Made by a program: the position numbers and the translations under genes | The notes under the pieces: model-generated | The model's database searches: none | Told to the model about the DNA's origin: nothing | Seen by the model: only the letters and a program-made list of their open reading frames with translations | Shown: piece after piece, positions 17,469-25,735 of the stretch | Position numbering within the stretch: the first letter of the stretch is position 1 | Layout of the letters: every line of letters starts with the position of its first letter | NCBI GenBank assembly: GCA_040772905.1 | Contig: JAXGXJ010000017.1 | Coordinates: forward strand, 1-29,335 | DNA: 29,335 nt | Source of the DNA: JAXGXJ01 sp040772905 | GTDB lineage: Bacteria > Actinomycetota > Thermoleophilia > RBG-16-64-13 | Direction: 5' to 3'

Positions 17469-18527
17469 TCAGAAGTAGCGGTGCGCGCTCCGGATGGCCT
17501 CGGCGATCAACTGGGCGCCATGGCGCAGATCGCTGAGGGACAGGACCTCCACAGGCGAATGGATGTAGCGGGCCGGGACGCTCACCACTGTACAGGGGAT
17601 GCCCGTCTTGGTGATGTTGATGGCGGTCGCGTCGGTGGTGCCACCGTTGCCCACATCGAGCTGATAGGGGACGCCCGACTCGGCCGCCGTCTCGCGCAGC
17701 CAGCGCAGCACCGGGCGGGGTGCGATGATGCCGCGGCCTCCCGCGTCCAGCACGGCGATGGACGGCCCCTTGCCGATGACCACGTGCCTGTCGTTCTGCG
17801 TCACGCCGGGATGATCGCCGGGGATGGTGACGTCGGTGGCGATGGCCACGTCGGGGTCGAGCCCGTAGGCGCTGGTGCGGGCCCCCTTCAGACCGACTTC
17901 TTCTTGGACGGTGCCGACGGCCTGGATGGTGGCTTTGACCGTCTCGTCTTTGAGGCTGCGCAGCGCCGCCACCATCATGGTGACGCCCGCTCGGTTGTCG
18001 AAGGCCTTGCCCGTGAGCAGGTCGTTACCCATGGGGCGCAGGCTCCGGTCGATGGTGATGGGGGATCCGACCTCCACACCCATGGCCTCCGCGTCTTCAG
18101 CTGACGTGGCGCCGCAGTCGACGAACATCTCCTTGAGCTTGACCATCTTCTTGCGGTCCTCGGCCTCCATCACATGAGGCGGGCGTGACCCCACCACTCC
18201 GGTCAACCTGGCGCCTTCTCGACCGTGGATGATCACACGCTGGCTGAGGATTGTCTGGTCGAACCAGCCGCCCACCGGGACCACGCGCAGGAAGCCGTCA
18301 CCGTCGATGTGCGAGACCATCAGACCGATCTCGTCCATGTGGGCAGCCACCATCACCTTCGGGCCGTCGCCGGCCCGGACGCCGATGACGTTGCCCATGG
18401 AGTCGATGCGCACCTCGTCCACCAGCGGCTGCAGTTCATCCCGTAGGAGCGCCGCCACCTCCTCCTCGTAGCCGGAGACTCCGTGCGCGTCGGCGAACTT
18501 GGCCAGCAGAGCGGAGAGGTCGTCCAT
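17469..18527 (-). CDS. M42 family metallopeptidase (glutamyl aminopeptidase/CelM type)
   Basis: A 352-residue cytoplasmic di-metal aminopeptidase of the kind that forms large tetrahedral complexes. The metal and catalytic residues are visible in order: H63-x-D65 (AAHMDEIG), D177 (KAFDNRAG), E209-E210 (VQEEVG), D232 (ATDVT) and H323 (YIHSP). Substrate preference (acidic, basic or hydrophobic N-termini) cannot be read from this. ATG 18527 is chosen over more upstream starts because it follows AAGGA with good spacing and begins with family-like sequence; further left lies the acyl-CoA dehydrogenase gene. It starts two bases after that gene's stop, so the two form an operon. Confidence 0.92.
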   Translation of the reverse strand: MDDLSALLAKFADAHGVSGYEEEVAALLRDELQPLVDEVRIDSMGNVIGVRAGDGPKVMVAAHMDEIGLMVSHIDGDGFLRVVPVGGWFDQTILSQRVIIHGREGARLTGVVGSRPPHVMEAEDRKKMVKLKEMFVDCGATSAEDAEAMGVEVGSPITIDRSLRPMGNDLLTGKAFDNRAGVTMMVAALRSLKDETVKATIQAVGTVQEEVGLKGARTSAYGLDPDVAIATDVTIPGDHPGVTQNDRHVVIGKGPSIAVLDAGGRGIIAPRPVLRWLRETAAESGVPYQLDVGNGGTTDATAINITKTGIPCTVVSVPARYIHSPVEVLSLSDLRHGAQLIAEAIRSAHRYF

Positions 18528-18529
18528 GG

Positions 18530-20179
18530 TCAGATCCTTGTCCTCAGGAGTTCCAGGTCGGTGAGCAGCCCGGTCTGTGTCGCAGCGTAGTCGACGCCGG
18601 AGGCCTCGAGCATCGCGCCGGCTTCTTCGGCGGACCACTGCCCGGAACCGTAGACGATCTCGTTGGCGATGACGAACGCCTCTTGAGCGCTGAGGGCCGC
18701 GTTGATGCGGGCGCACAGCCGCAGATACTCGACATCCTCACTCTCGGTGTCGACGGGCGTGGCCACGCCGGCCGCCTTGCGGCAGAGGGCGGCACCGGTC
18801 TCGACCAGGGTGGAGAACGTGGCCAGACGGAACATCACATGCTGTTGGCGCGTGAGTCTGGTCTCGTGCACTTCCTTGTAGAGACGGTTCAGAAGCCGGG
18901 TGAGTGCTGCCATGGTGCCGGCACCCACCTGTGGGGAGGTTTCGTGGACCCCAGTGAGGTCCTGCGCGACCGCATCATAGAAGGCGCCCTTGCTCTTGAC
19001 GGTCTCGCGCCAGCGGAAGGTGCTGACGATGAGTTGCTGTATCTCGCTGGTGCCCTCGTAGATGGTGGTGATCTTGACGTCGCGTTTGATCTTTTCCACG
19101 TCGTACTCGTGCACGTAGCCGTACCCGCCCAGGGCTTGGATGGCGGCATCGGCGCAGGCGTTGCCGACCTCGGTGGCGTGAAGTTTGGCAATGGCGCCTT
19201 CCGGCTGCAGATCGGTCTCCCCGGAATCGAGACGCACTGTCACTTCGTCGATGTAGGCGCGGGAGGCAGCCAGCTTAGCCACGAAGGGCAGGATGAGCTT
19301 ATGCGTGTAGCCCTGTTTCTCTATGAGCGGCGAGCCGAACTGCACGCGCTCCTTGGCGTAGGGGATGACCCTCTCCAACGCCGCCTGGCCGGCTGCGAGA
19401 CCCAGGCAGGCCACCATCAAGCGGGTGAAGCCGAACACCTCGTTCGCCTGTGCGAGCCCATGGCCGGGTTCGCCGCCCACCAGGTTCTCCACGGGCACGA
19501 AGACGTCGTCGAAGGTGAGGGCGACGGTGTTGGAACTACGGATGCCGTGCTTCTCCTCGGCCCTGCCCGGGCAGAAGCCGGGCATGGTGCGCTCGACGAT
19601 GAAGAACGTGGGACCTTCCGGCGCCTGTGCAAGCACAGTGAGGAAGTCGGCGTACCCGCCGTTGGAGATGAACTGCTTGGAGCCGTTGATGCGGTAACCG
19701 GTGATGGCGCCGGTTTCATCGAGCACCGGAGTGGCCGATGTCTTGAGGTTGGAGAGGTTGCTGCCCGCCTCGGCCTCGGTGACCGCATAGGCGACGATCG
19801 CGCCCTCAGCCACTTCGGTGAGCCACTTCTGCTTCTGCTCGTCGGTGGCCGCCACCAGTATGGGGTCGGTGCCTAAGTGGACCACTAGGAAGGCCGTGGC
19901 CACACCCAGGCAGATCTTGCCCATCTCCAGAGAGAATGCGGCCAGATCGCGAGCGCCGCCGCCCATGCCTCCGTACTCCTCGGGGATGAAGAGCAGTTGC
20001 AGCCCGATCTCGGGACCGAGAAGTTCCCGGATCTCGGCCTCGGGAAAGATCTCGCCCCGGTCCCATTCGCGGAGCTTCTCCGGGGTGAGCATGCGCTCAC
20101 GCACCTGCAGGAGAAGGTCGAGGATCATCTGACGGTCTTCGAGCGGTAGGCCTGCGAGTGTCACTTTCAACCTCTTCAT
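18530..20179 (-). CDS. Acyl-CoA dehydrogenase, long form
   Basis: FAD-dependent enzyme that introduces the alpha-beta double bond in acyl-CoA, passing electrons to ETF. Residues 1-390 hold the standard three-part fold. YAVTEAEAGSNLSNLKTSA is the usual TEP-like flavin-binding stretch, RYGSPL-like contacts appear in RVQFGSPL, and ALGGYGYVHEYDVEKIKRDVKITTIYEGTSEIQ contains the catalytic Glu, E375. The protein has 549 residues, about 150 more than short- or medium-chain enzymes, with a helical C-terminal extension as in very-long-chain or AidB-like relatives. The chain-length preference is unknown. ATG 20179 is preferred; the frame is open to 20221 across the promoter. No other beta-oxidation gene lies in the window. 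Confidence 0.92.
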   Translation of the reverse strand: MKRLKVTLAGLPLEDRQMILDLLLQVRERMLTPEKLREWDRGEIFPEAEIRELLGPEIGLQLLFIPEEYGGMGGGARDLAAFSLEMGKICLGVATAFLVVHLGTDPILVAATDEQKQKWLTEVAEGAIVAYAVTEAEAGSNLSNLKTSATPVLDETGAITGYRINGSKQFISNGGYADFLTVLAQAPEGPTFFIVERTMPGFCPGRAEEKHGIRSSNTVALTFDDVFVPVENLVGGEPGHGLAQANEVFGFTRLMVACLGLAAGQAALERVIPYAKERVQFGSPLIEKQGYTHKLILPFVAKLAASRAYIDEVTVRLDSGETDLQPEGAIAKLHATEVGNACADAAIQALGGYGYVHEYDVEKIKRDVKITTIYEGTSEIQQLIVSTFRWRETVKSKGAFYDAVAQDLTGVHETSPQVGAGTMAALTRLLNRLYKEVHETRLTRQQHVMFRLATFSTLVETGAALCRKAAGVATPVDTESEDVEYLRLCARINAALSAQEAFVIANEIVYGSGQWSAEEAGAMLEASGVDYAATQTGLLTDLELLRTRI

Positions 20180-20187
20180 AGTCCGTG

Positions 20188-20201
20188 GGGAGCCGCCTCC
20201 C
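20188..20201 (-). promoter_or_regulatory. Small hairpin in the acyl-CoA dehydrogenase leader
   Basis: On the minus strand GGGAG (20201-20197) and CTCCC (20192-20188) form a 5-bp stem around GCGG. The left arm is the only ribosome-site-like sequence in the leader, GGGAGG, which otherwise stands 16 bases from the ATG. The hairpin could mask the site or, by folding, bring it nearer. Confidence 0.35.
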
Positions 20202-20211
20202 GAGCGCCCGG

Positions 20212-20220
20212 AGTATAACA
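20212..20220 (-). promoter_or_regulatory. Extended -10 promoter of the acyl-CoA dehydrogenase operon
   Basis: TGTTATACT on the minus strand, identical to the nine bases at 6617-6609. The expected RNA start is near 20205, leaving a leader of about 26 bases. Confidence 0.55.
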
Positions 20221-20340
20221 TGGGCCCCAGAGGGTCCCCGATGAGCCCGGAGGCCGCCGAGGGAGAAGAAGCTGCATGCGCTACACTTGCGGCGTCGGCC
20301 CCGCGCTCTTCACGACAAGGCGCATGCCTCGTGTGACACC

Positions 20341-22209
20341 ATGACTGCCGCAGACGACCTCAAAGAACTCATCAGACACTCGCCCGACCATCCCGGCGTC
20401 TACCTCTATCGCGATGAGGCGGGGAGCGTCATCTATGTGGGCAAGGCGCTGTCCTTGCGCAGGCGACTCAGCAATTATCTTCCAGGTCTGTCGGGGGGAG
20501 ACAACGCCCGTGTGCCCGTGAAGATGGTGGAGATGTTGGCGCGCGCCGCCGGGCTGGAATGGATCGTCACCTCCACCGAGGTGGAAGCCCTGCTGCTGGA
20601 GAACAACCTCATCAAGCAGCATAGGCCGCCCTACAACATCCGTCTGCGCGACGACAAGTCGTACCCCTACATCATGATAACCATGGAGGACGACTATCCA
20701 CGGGTGATGTTCACGCGCCAGCCCCATCGCAAGGGCAACCTCTACTTCGGGCCGTACGGGAGCGCTGCCAAGGTGCGCGAGACACTGGACGTGCTGCGCC
20801 GGGTGTTCCCCATCCGGGCCTGCCGGGGCAGAGAGCCGGGAAGGCACAGCGGCTCACCTTGTCTGCAGTTCCACATCAAACGTTGCCTGGCTCCGTGCCT
20901 GGGAGAGACATCGGTGGAGGAATACCGGGAGCTGGTGACGCAAGTGGTCGATCTGCTGAGCGGCCGTCAGACGAAGGTGGCCGCCGCTCTGCAGGCCGCT
21001 ATGGCCCAAGCGGCCGCGCGACAGGACTTCGAGACGGCGGCCGTCTACCGCGACCGCCTGGAGGCGCTCCGGCACGTGCAGGAGCGCCAGCGCATCGAAT
21101 CGACCTCGCTGGGTTCATGCGACATTACCGGTATGGCCATGGATGCGCGTGGTGCGAACGTGCAGGTGTTCGTCACGCGTGACGGCAAGCTGGCCGACCG
21201 ACGCAGCTTCACCCTGGAGAACATCGAGGGGGCCACGGAGTCCGAGGTCTTCGAGCGCTTCGTAGGCGAATACTACAGTTCGACGCCCGTCGTCCCCGGC
21301 GAACTCATCGTGCCCCCAGGTGTGCTGGGGGTGGATGCGCTGGCGTCGTTCCTGGAGGGCCTGCGTGGCGCCCGCGTGGAGGTGCGGCAGGCCGAACGGG
21401 GCGACAAGCGACGCCTGCAGGAGATGGCCGACAAGAACGCCGCTCTGGCTCTTGCGCATGAGCGGGCCCGCGAAGAGCGCAGCCGGGAACGGCGATACGG
21501 TTCCCTCACCAGATTGGAGGAGATGTTGGGCCTACCCGGGGTACCGGTGCGCATCGAAGGCTATGACATCTCCAACCTGGGAGCGGAGAACATCGTGGCC
21601 TCCATGGTGGTGTTCGAGGGAGGCGCGCCCAAGAAGAGCGACTATCGCAAGTTCTCCATCGATACCGAAGGGCAGGACGACGTGGGGGCCATGCGCCGGG
21701 CGCTCAGCCGTCGCTTCCGTCGGGCCGAGGCTCCCGGCGGACTACTGCGCTACGACCCGTCGTTCGAGGCGGTGCCCGACCTAGTGCTCATCGACGGGGG
21801 CAAGGGACAACTGCGCGCGGCTGCGCAGGTTCTGGAGGAGGCCGGGTTGGCCGAGGTGGTGAGGGTAATCTCGTTGGCCAAGCGGGAGGAGGAGGTCTTC
21901 GTCCCGGGATCGTCCGAACCGCTGCTTCTGCCTTCGGACGACGAAGGCCTGCTGCTGCTTCAACGTGTGCGCGACGAGGCGCATCGCTTCGCATTGGGCT
22001 ACCACCGAGGCAGGCGTGCCGCCTCGACGACTCTCTCCCTTCTCGATCAGATCCCCGGAGTGGGCGAGAAACGGAAGAAGGCCATCGTCCAGCACTTCGG
22101 CTCGCCTGAGCGTTTTCTGCGGGCCAGCCGCGAGGAACTGGAGGCAGTGCCCGGATTGCCCGGGAAGGTGGCGCGCGATATCCACGCATACATACACAAG
22201 ACGGGATAG
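20341..22209 (+). CDS. uvrC: Excinuclease ABC subunit C
   Basis: The nuclease of nucleotide excision repair that makes both cuts around a lesion. From ATG 20341 it has 622 residues. The GIY-YIG domain carries G19-V-Y21 and Y32-V-G34 (VIYVGK). Four cysteines at 161, 174, 182 and 186 match the cluster described for Escherichia coli UvrC. A UVR helix-pair domain sits near 213-245, the RNase H-like 5' nuclease includes GYDISNLGAENIVASMVVFEGG and LIDGGKGQL, and a C-terminal helix-hairpin-helix (IPGVGEKRKKAI) binds DNA. The frame is open to 20287, but the family start fits 20341; its ribosome site is weak. A TACACT at 20282-20287 is a possible -10. Confidence 0.96.
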   Translation: MTAADDLKELIRHSPDHPGVYLYRDEAGSVIYVGKALSLRRRLSNYLPGLSGGDNARVPVKMVEMLARAAGLEWIVTSTEVEALLLENNLIKQHRPPYNIRLRDDKSYPYIMITMEDDYPRVMFTRQPHRKGNLYFGPYGSAAKVRETLDVLRRVFPIRACRGREPGRHSGSPCLQFHIKRCLAPCLGETSVEEYRELVTQVVDLLSGRQTKVAAALQAAMAQAAARQDFETAAVYRDRLEALRHVQERQRIESTSLGSCDITGMAMDARGANVQVFVTRDGKLADRRSFTLENIEGATESEVFERFVGEYYSSTPVVPGELIVPPGVLGVDALASFLEGLRGARVEVRQAERGDKRRLQEMADKNAALALAHERAREERSRERRYGSLTRLEEMLGLPGVPVRIEGYDISNLGAENIVASMVVFEGGAPKKSDYRKFSIDTEGQDDVGAMRRALSRRFRRAEAPGGLLRYDPSFEAVPDLVLIDGGKGQLRAAAQVLEEAGLAEVVRVISLAKREEEVFVPGSSEPLLLPSDDEGLLLLQRVRDEAHRFALGYHRGRRAASTTLSLLDQIPGVGEKRKKAIVQHFGSPERFLRASREELEAVPGLPGKVARDIHAYIHKTG

Positions 22210-22226
22210 TGTGAGGAGTGGCGACC

Positions 22227-22781
22227 ATGCGAGAGGCACAGGGAGTCGTCTGGGCCATGTACGAGACACCGTGGGGTCGCGGCAGAGTGGGTGTGCGCGG
22301 ACAAAGGCTGGTGGCTGTGGATGTGCCGCGACTGGATGATAGGTCTTCCGCGCTGGCCGATCCTTCGCGTGACATGCGGCAGATGCACGAAGAGGAGACG
22401 CCCGCTCGCGACCACGAGGCGGCACACCGGTGGGCGAAGGCGTTGGAGGCGTACTTCCGGGGCGAGCGGCTTTGCTGGGACGAGACAGACATCTCCCTCG
22501 ACGCCTTGGAGGTGGGCGAGTTCGCGCGCCGGGTCTACTCGGCTCTTCTGTGGGTGCCGGCGGGGACGACCGTCACGTATGGTGAGCTGGCCGGGCGCGC
22601 CGGGCACCCTCGGGCCGCACGGGCCGTCGGCAGCGCCATGGCCGGCAACCCCATACCCATCGTGGTGCCGTGCCACCGGGTGGTGCGGGCGGACGGGTCG
22701 CTGGGCTGCTACGGCGACGACCCCCGCTGGAAACCCATCTTGTTGGAGCATGAACGCCGGCACAGGGAGGTGCCCAGGTGA
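22227..22781 (+). CDS. ogt: O6-alkylguanine-DNA methyltransferase
   Basis: Repairs O6-alkylguanine by transferring the alkyl group to its own cysteine. In the 184-residue protein the acceptor lies in V147-P-C149-H-R-V152. The DNA-binding helix is VTYGELAGRAGHPRAARAVG (116-135), with the arginine finger in HPRAAR, and the Asn hinge is in AGNPIPIVVP. The tail after PCHRV reads SLGCYG rather than the common SLGGYG. ATG 22227 follows AGGAG with good spacing; the in-frame GTG at 22218 is part of that site. It lies 17 bases after uvrC and overlaps rapZ by four bases (GTGA). It is an unusual insertion in the normally tight uvrC–rapZ neighbourhood and groups two repair activities together. Confidence 0.93.
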   Translation: MREAQGVVWAMYETPWGRGRVGVRGQRLVAVDVPRLDDRSSALADPSRDMRQMHEEETPARDHEAAHRWAKALEAYFRGERLCWDETDISLDALEVGEFARRVYSALLWVPAGTTVTYGELAGRAGHPRAARAVGSAMAGNPIPIVVPCHRVVRADGSLGCYGDDPRWKPILLEHERRHREVPR

Positions 22782-23656
22782 CCGCACAGAGAGGGCTGCA
22801 CCTTTCGCTCATCACCGGGCTCTCGGGCGCGGGCAAGTCGGAGGCCATCGCCACGTTCGAGGACTCCGGATATTTCTGCATCGACAATCTCCCGCCGCAG
22901 ATGCTTCCCGGGGTGGTGGATCTCTTCGGACTCGAGGGGAGCCGTGTCGACAGGGTCGCGCTGGTGTTCGACGTGCGCGGCGGCAAGTATTTCGAGCACC
23001 TGGACGAAGCTCTCTCCTTCCTTCGTGAGGCGGCCATCCCCTTCCGCATGCTCTTTCTGGAGGCCTCCGACGAGGTCTTGGTGAACCGCTTCCAGTCCAC
23101 TCGCAGACCTCACCCCCTTTCGCGCACGAGCCTGTTGGAAGGGATCCAGCGCGAGCGTTGTCTCCTGGCCGGGCTTCGTGCGAAGGCCGACCTGGTGGTG
23201 GACACCTCGGAGCTGTCGCCCCGCGCGCTACGACGTAACATCGAGGAGACGTTGCTGGCCGAGGAGTTGAGCGATCAGCTGTTCCTAAGCCTGGTGTCGT
23301 TCGGGTACAAGAACGGCCTGCCCGACGAGGCCGACATGGTGCTGGACGCTCGCTTTCTGCCCAACCCTCACTGGGTGGAACAACTGCGGCCTCTGTCCGG
23401 ACGCGACGAAGCCGTGCGCAAGTACGTGCTCGAGCGTGAGGACGCGGCCGCGTTCCTCGACCAGGTGGAGGCGTTGGTGCGCTTCGTGGCCCCACGGTTC
23501 GTGGCCGAGCAGAAGCGGCGGCTGGTGCTCGCCATCGGCTGTACTGGGGGACAACACCGTTCGGTGTCGTTGGTGCATGAGTTGGCGGTACGGCTGCACG
23601 ACGACCCGGGACTGGTGATCAGCGTCTCGCACCGCGACTTGGACGAGGGAGCGTGA
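22778..23656 (+). CDS. rapZ: RNase adapter / nucleotide-binding protein RapZ (YvcJ)
   Basis: RapZ/YvcJ family. In Escherichia coli it controls glucosamine-6-phosphate synthase through small RNAs; in Gram-positives it hydrolyses nucleotides and its target is less clear. The 292-residue length is typical. Seen are Walker A GLSGAGKS (14-21), FCIDNLPP (about 31-39), the DVRGG strand, the Walker B-like and SFGYKNGLPDEADMV region, and the C-terminal IGCTGGQHRSVSLVHELA domain hallmark. GTG 22778 overlaps the ogt stop; GGGAGGTG precedes it. It is followed after three bases by whiA. The yvcK/cofD-like gene usually sitting between them is missing. Confidence 0.95.
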   Translation: MTAQRGLHLSLITGLSGAGKSEAIATFEDSGYFCIDNLPPQMLPGVVDLFGLEGSRVDRVALVFDVRGGKYFEHLDEALSFLREAAIPFRMLFLEASDEVLVNRFQSTRRPHPLSRTSLLEGIQRERCLLAGLRAKADLVVDTSELSPRALRRNIEETLLAEELSDQLFLSLVSFGYKNGLPDEADMVLDARFLPNPHWVEQLRPLSGRDEAVRKYVLEREDAAAFLDQVEALVRFVAPRFVAEQKRRLVLAIGCTGGQHRSVSLVHELAVRLHDDPGLVISVSHRDLDEGA

Positions 23657-23659
23657 GCG

Positions 23660-24640
23660 GTGCCCCAAGGGTTCACGCGTGCCTTCCGTGAGGAACTGGC
23701 CCACGTAGAGGACAAGCAGGCCTGCTGCCGTCTGGCGGCTATCGCAGGGCTGCTGCACACCGCGGGGACCTTCCTCATCCGCGGCGGCACCAGTGAAGAC
23801 GAGCGCTATGAGGTGCGCGTGGCGACCACCGTGCAGGCGGCGGCCAAGCTGGTCTACACACATTTCAAATCGTTCGGCGCCGAGGGAGACCTCATGGTCC
23901 GCCGGGAGCCTCGCTTCCGCCATCGCCTGCTGTACGAAGTGCATCTGAAGAGTTCGCCGCCCATGCTGCAGGCCCTGAACGAGATAGGGGCGCTCACCGA
24001 CACCTTCCAGATCTCGCCCGGCATCCCACGGCGGCTGGTCAAGAAGACGTGTTGCCGCCACGCCTTCCTGCGCGGCTGTCTCATCGGCGCGGGGTCGGCG
24101 AACTCGCCGCAGAAGGAAGCCCATCTTGAGATGGTGCTCTCGCAGCCGATCTTCGCCGCCGACCTGGTGCGGCTGCTGACCGAGATGGAGTTCCATCCGG
24201 GCATCATGGGTCGGAGGGGGAACCAGGTGGTGTATCTCAAGGGCAGGGACGAGGTGGCCGGTCTCCTGGCGCTGGCGGGAGCGCATGAATCTGCCCTCAT
24301 GGTGGAAGAACAGGCGGTAGTGAAGGAGGTCCGGTCACGGGCGAACCGACTGGCCAACTGCGATGCCGCCAATCTGCGGCGGACGAGCGCGGCTGCGGCC
24401 TGCCAGCTGGAGGCCATCGCGGTGCTGGAGCGGAGCGGTCGCCTGCAGCGTATGCCGCGGGCGTTGCGCGAAGCCGCCGATCTACGCCTCCGCTATCCCT
24501 ACATGACTCTGTCGGAACTGGCAGAGACGGAGGAGAGCGGTGTGTCGCGTTCGGCGCTCAACCATCGCCTACGCAGGCTGGTGCAGGCAGCCCGGCAGGA
24601 GGGCATGGAGGTGGCCGATGATAGAATCCCGTCCCGGTAG
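23660..24640 (+). CDS. whiA: Sporulation/cell-division regulator WhiA
   Basis: DNA-binding protein combining a LAGLIDADG-like homing-endonuclease fold with a C-terminal helix-turn-helix. In Streptomyces it acts with WhiB in sporulation septation, and in other Gram-positives it affects division and metabolism. The 326 residues fit the family. The N-terminal FREELAHVEDKQACCRLAAIAGLL and the central CCRHAFLRGCLIGAGSANSPQKEAHLE are characteristic. The C-terminal helix-turn-helix includes MTLSELAETEESGVSRSALNHRLRRLVQAA (about 283-313). GTG 23660 lies three bases past the rapZ stop, with GAGGGAG upstream. Its last codons contain the promoter of gap. No spore genes are seen here. Confidence 0.95.
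   Translation: MPQGFTRAFREELAHVEDKQACCRLAAIAGLLHTAGTFLIRGGTSEDERYEVRVATTVQAAAKLVYTHFKSFGAEGDLMVRREPRFRHRLLYEVHLKSSPPMLQALNEIGALTDTFQISPGIPRRLVKKTCCRHAFLRGCLIGAGSANSPQKEAHLEMVLSQPIFAADLVRLLTEMEFHPGIMGRRGNQVVYLKGRDEVAGLLALAGAHESALMVEEQAVVKEVRSRANRLANCDAANLRRTSAAAACQLEAIAVLERSGRLQRMPRALREAADLRLRYPYMTLSELAETEESGVSRSALNHRLRRLVQAARQEGMEVADDRIPSR
24619..24627 (+). promoter_or_regulatory. Extended -10 promoter of gap, inside whiA
   Basis: TGATAGAAT lies within the last coding codons of whiA, which ends at 24640. Transcription would begin near 24634, giving a leader of about 39 bases with GAGGAGAAT before ATG 24673. The glycolytic genes can thus be driven apart from the repair/regulator run upstream. 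Confidence 0.5.
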
Positions 24641-24672
24641 CGGAGTGGAAATATGACGAGGAGAATAATCAC

Positions 24673-25668
24673 ATGAGCACCAAGGTTGCCATAAACGGGT
24701 TCGGCCGCATCGGGCGGCTGTTCCTGCGTGCCGCGTTCTTGCAGGGGATCGATCTTGAGGTGGTGGCGGTCAACGACCTCACAGATGCCAAGACGCTGGC
24801 CTATCTGTTGAAATACGACAGCGTGCATGGCGTTTGGCCCGGGGAGATCACGCACACCGATGACAGCATCACGTTCGAAGGGCGCACCATAAAGGTCCTG
24901 TCGGCCGCGGACATAGGCATGCTGCCGTGGCGCGAGCTGGACGTGGACGTGGTGGCCGAGTGCACCGGCCTCTACACGGAACGTGCCAAAGCCGCGCAGC
25001 ATCTCGACCAGGGGGCGAGGAAGGTGGTCATCAGCGCTCCGGCGAAGGACCCCGACCTCACCGTGGTCATAGGGGTGAACGACACCGACTACGACCCTGC
25101 GCGCCACGACATCCTGTCGTCGGCGTCGTGCACCACCAACTGTCTCGCCCCGGTGGCCAAGGTGATGATGGATTCCTTCGGCATCGAGCAGGGTCTCATG
25201 AGCACGGTGCACGCCTACACCAATGACCAGCGCATCCTCGACCTGCCCCACAAAGACCTGCGCCGGGCTCGGGCGGCGGCGGTATCCATCATCCCCACCT
25301 CCACGGGGGCGGCGCGCGCCATCGGCTCGGTCATCCCCGAGCTCAAAGGCAAGCTCGACGGTTTCGCGCTGCGGGTGCCCATCCCCGACGGCTCGGTGGT
25401 GGACCTGGTGTTGACACTGGAGCGGGACGCGTCGGTGGAGGAGATCAACGCAGCGGTGAAGCAGGCAGCGGAAGGGCCCATGGCCGGCGTGCTGCGCTAC
25501 ACCGACGAGCCCATCGTCTCGTCCGACATCGTGGACGACCCACACTCATGTATCTTCGACTCGTCGCTCACCATGGTGATGGGCCGGCAGGCCAAGATGG
25601 TCATGTGGTACGACAACGAGTGGGGCTTCACCAACCGCATGGTGGAGTTGTGCGGTAGGCTGTTCTAG
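24673..25668 (+). CDS. gap: Glyceraldehyde-3-phosphate dehydrogenase
   Basis: Oxidises and phosphorylates glyceraldehyde-3-phosphate to 1,3-bisphosphoglycerate with NAD+. It has 331 residues. The Rossmann start is INGFGRIGR (7-15), and D35 at the end of the second strand (AVND) indicates NAD+ preference. The catalytic cysteine is C153 in SASCTTNCLAPV with H180 as its base; the inorganic phosphate loop is STGAARAIG and the C-terminal end has WYDNEWGFTNRM. ATG 24673 follows GAGGAGAAT. It is the first gene of the four-gene glycolytic run gap–pgk–tpiA–gpmI, in the order used by many Gram-positives. Confidence 0.97.
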   Translation: MSTKVAINGFGRIGRLFLRAAFLQGIDLEVVAVNDLTDAKTLAYLLKYDSVHGVWPGEITHTDDSITFEGRTIKVLSAADIGMLPWRELDVDVVAECTGLYTERAKAAQHLDQGARKVVISAPAKDPDLTVVIGVNDTDYDPARHDILSSASCTTNCLAPVAKVMMDSFGIEQGLMSTVHAYTNDQRILDLPHKDLRRARAAAVSIIPTSTGAARAIGSVIPELKGKLDGFALRVPIPDGSVVDLVLTLERDASVEEINAAVKQAAEGPMAGVLRYTDEPIVSSDIVDDPHSCIFDSSLTMVMGRQAKMVMWYDNEWGFTNRMVELCGRLF

Positions 25669-25735
25669 CCGGGGCCTCTGAGCTCCGGTCGGGGTGGTGG
25701 CGTGGCGGGCCCGCGCCGAAGACAAAGGAGACGAG

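Noticed and set aside
18683..19876. 397-codon plus-strand frame
   Set aside because: Antisense shadow of the acyl-CoA dehydrogenase, rich in Gly/His/Asp, with no recognisable domain.
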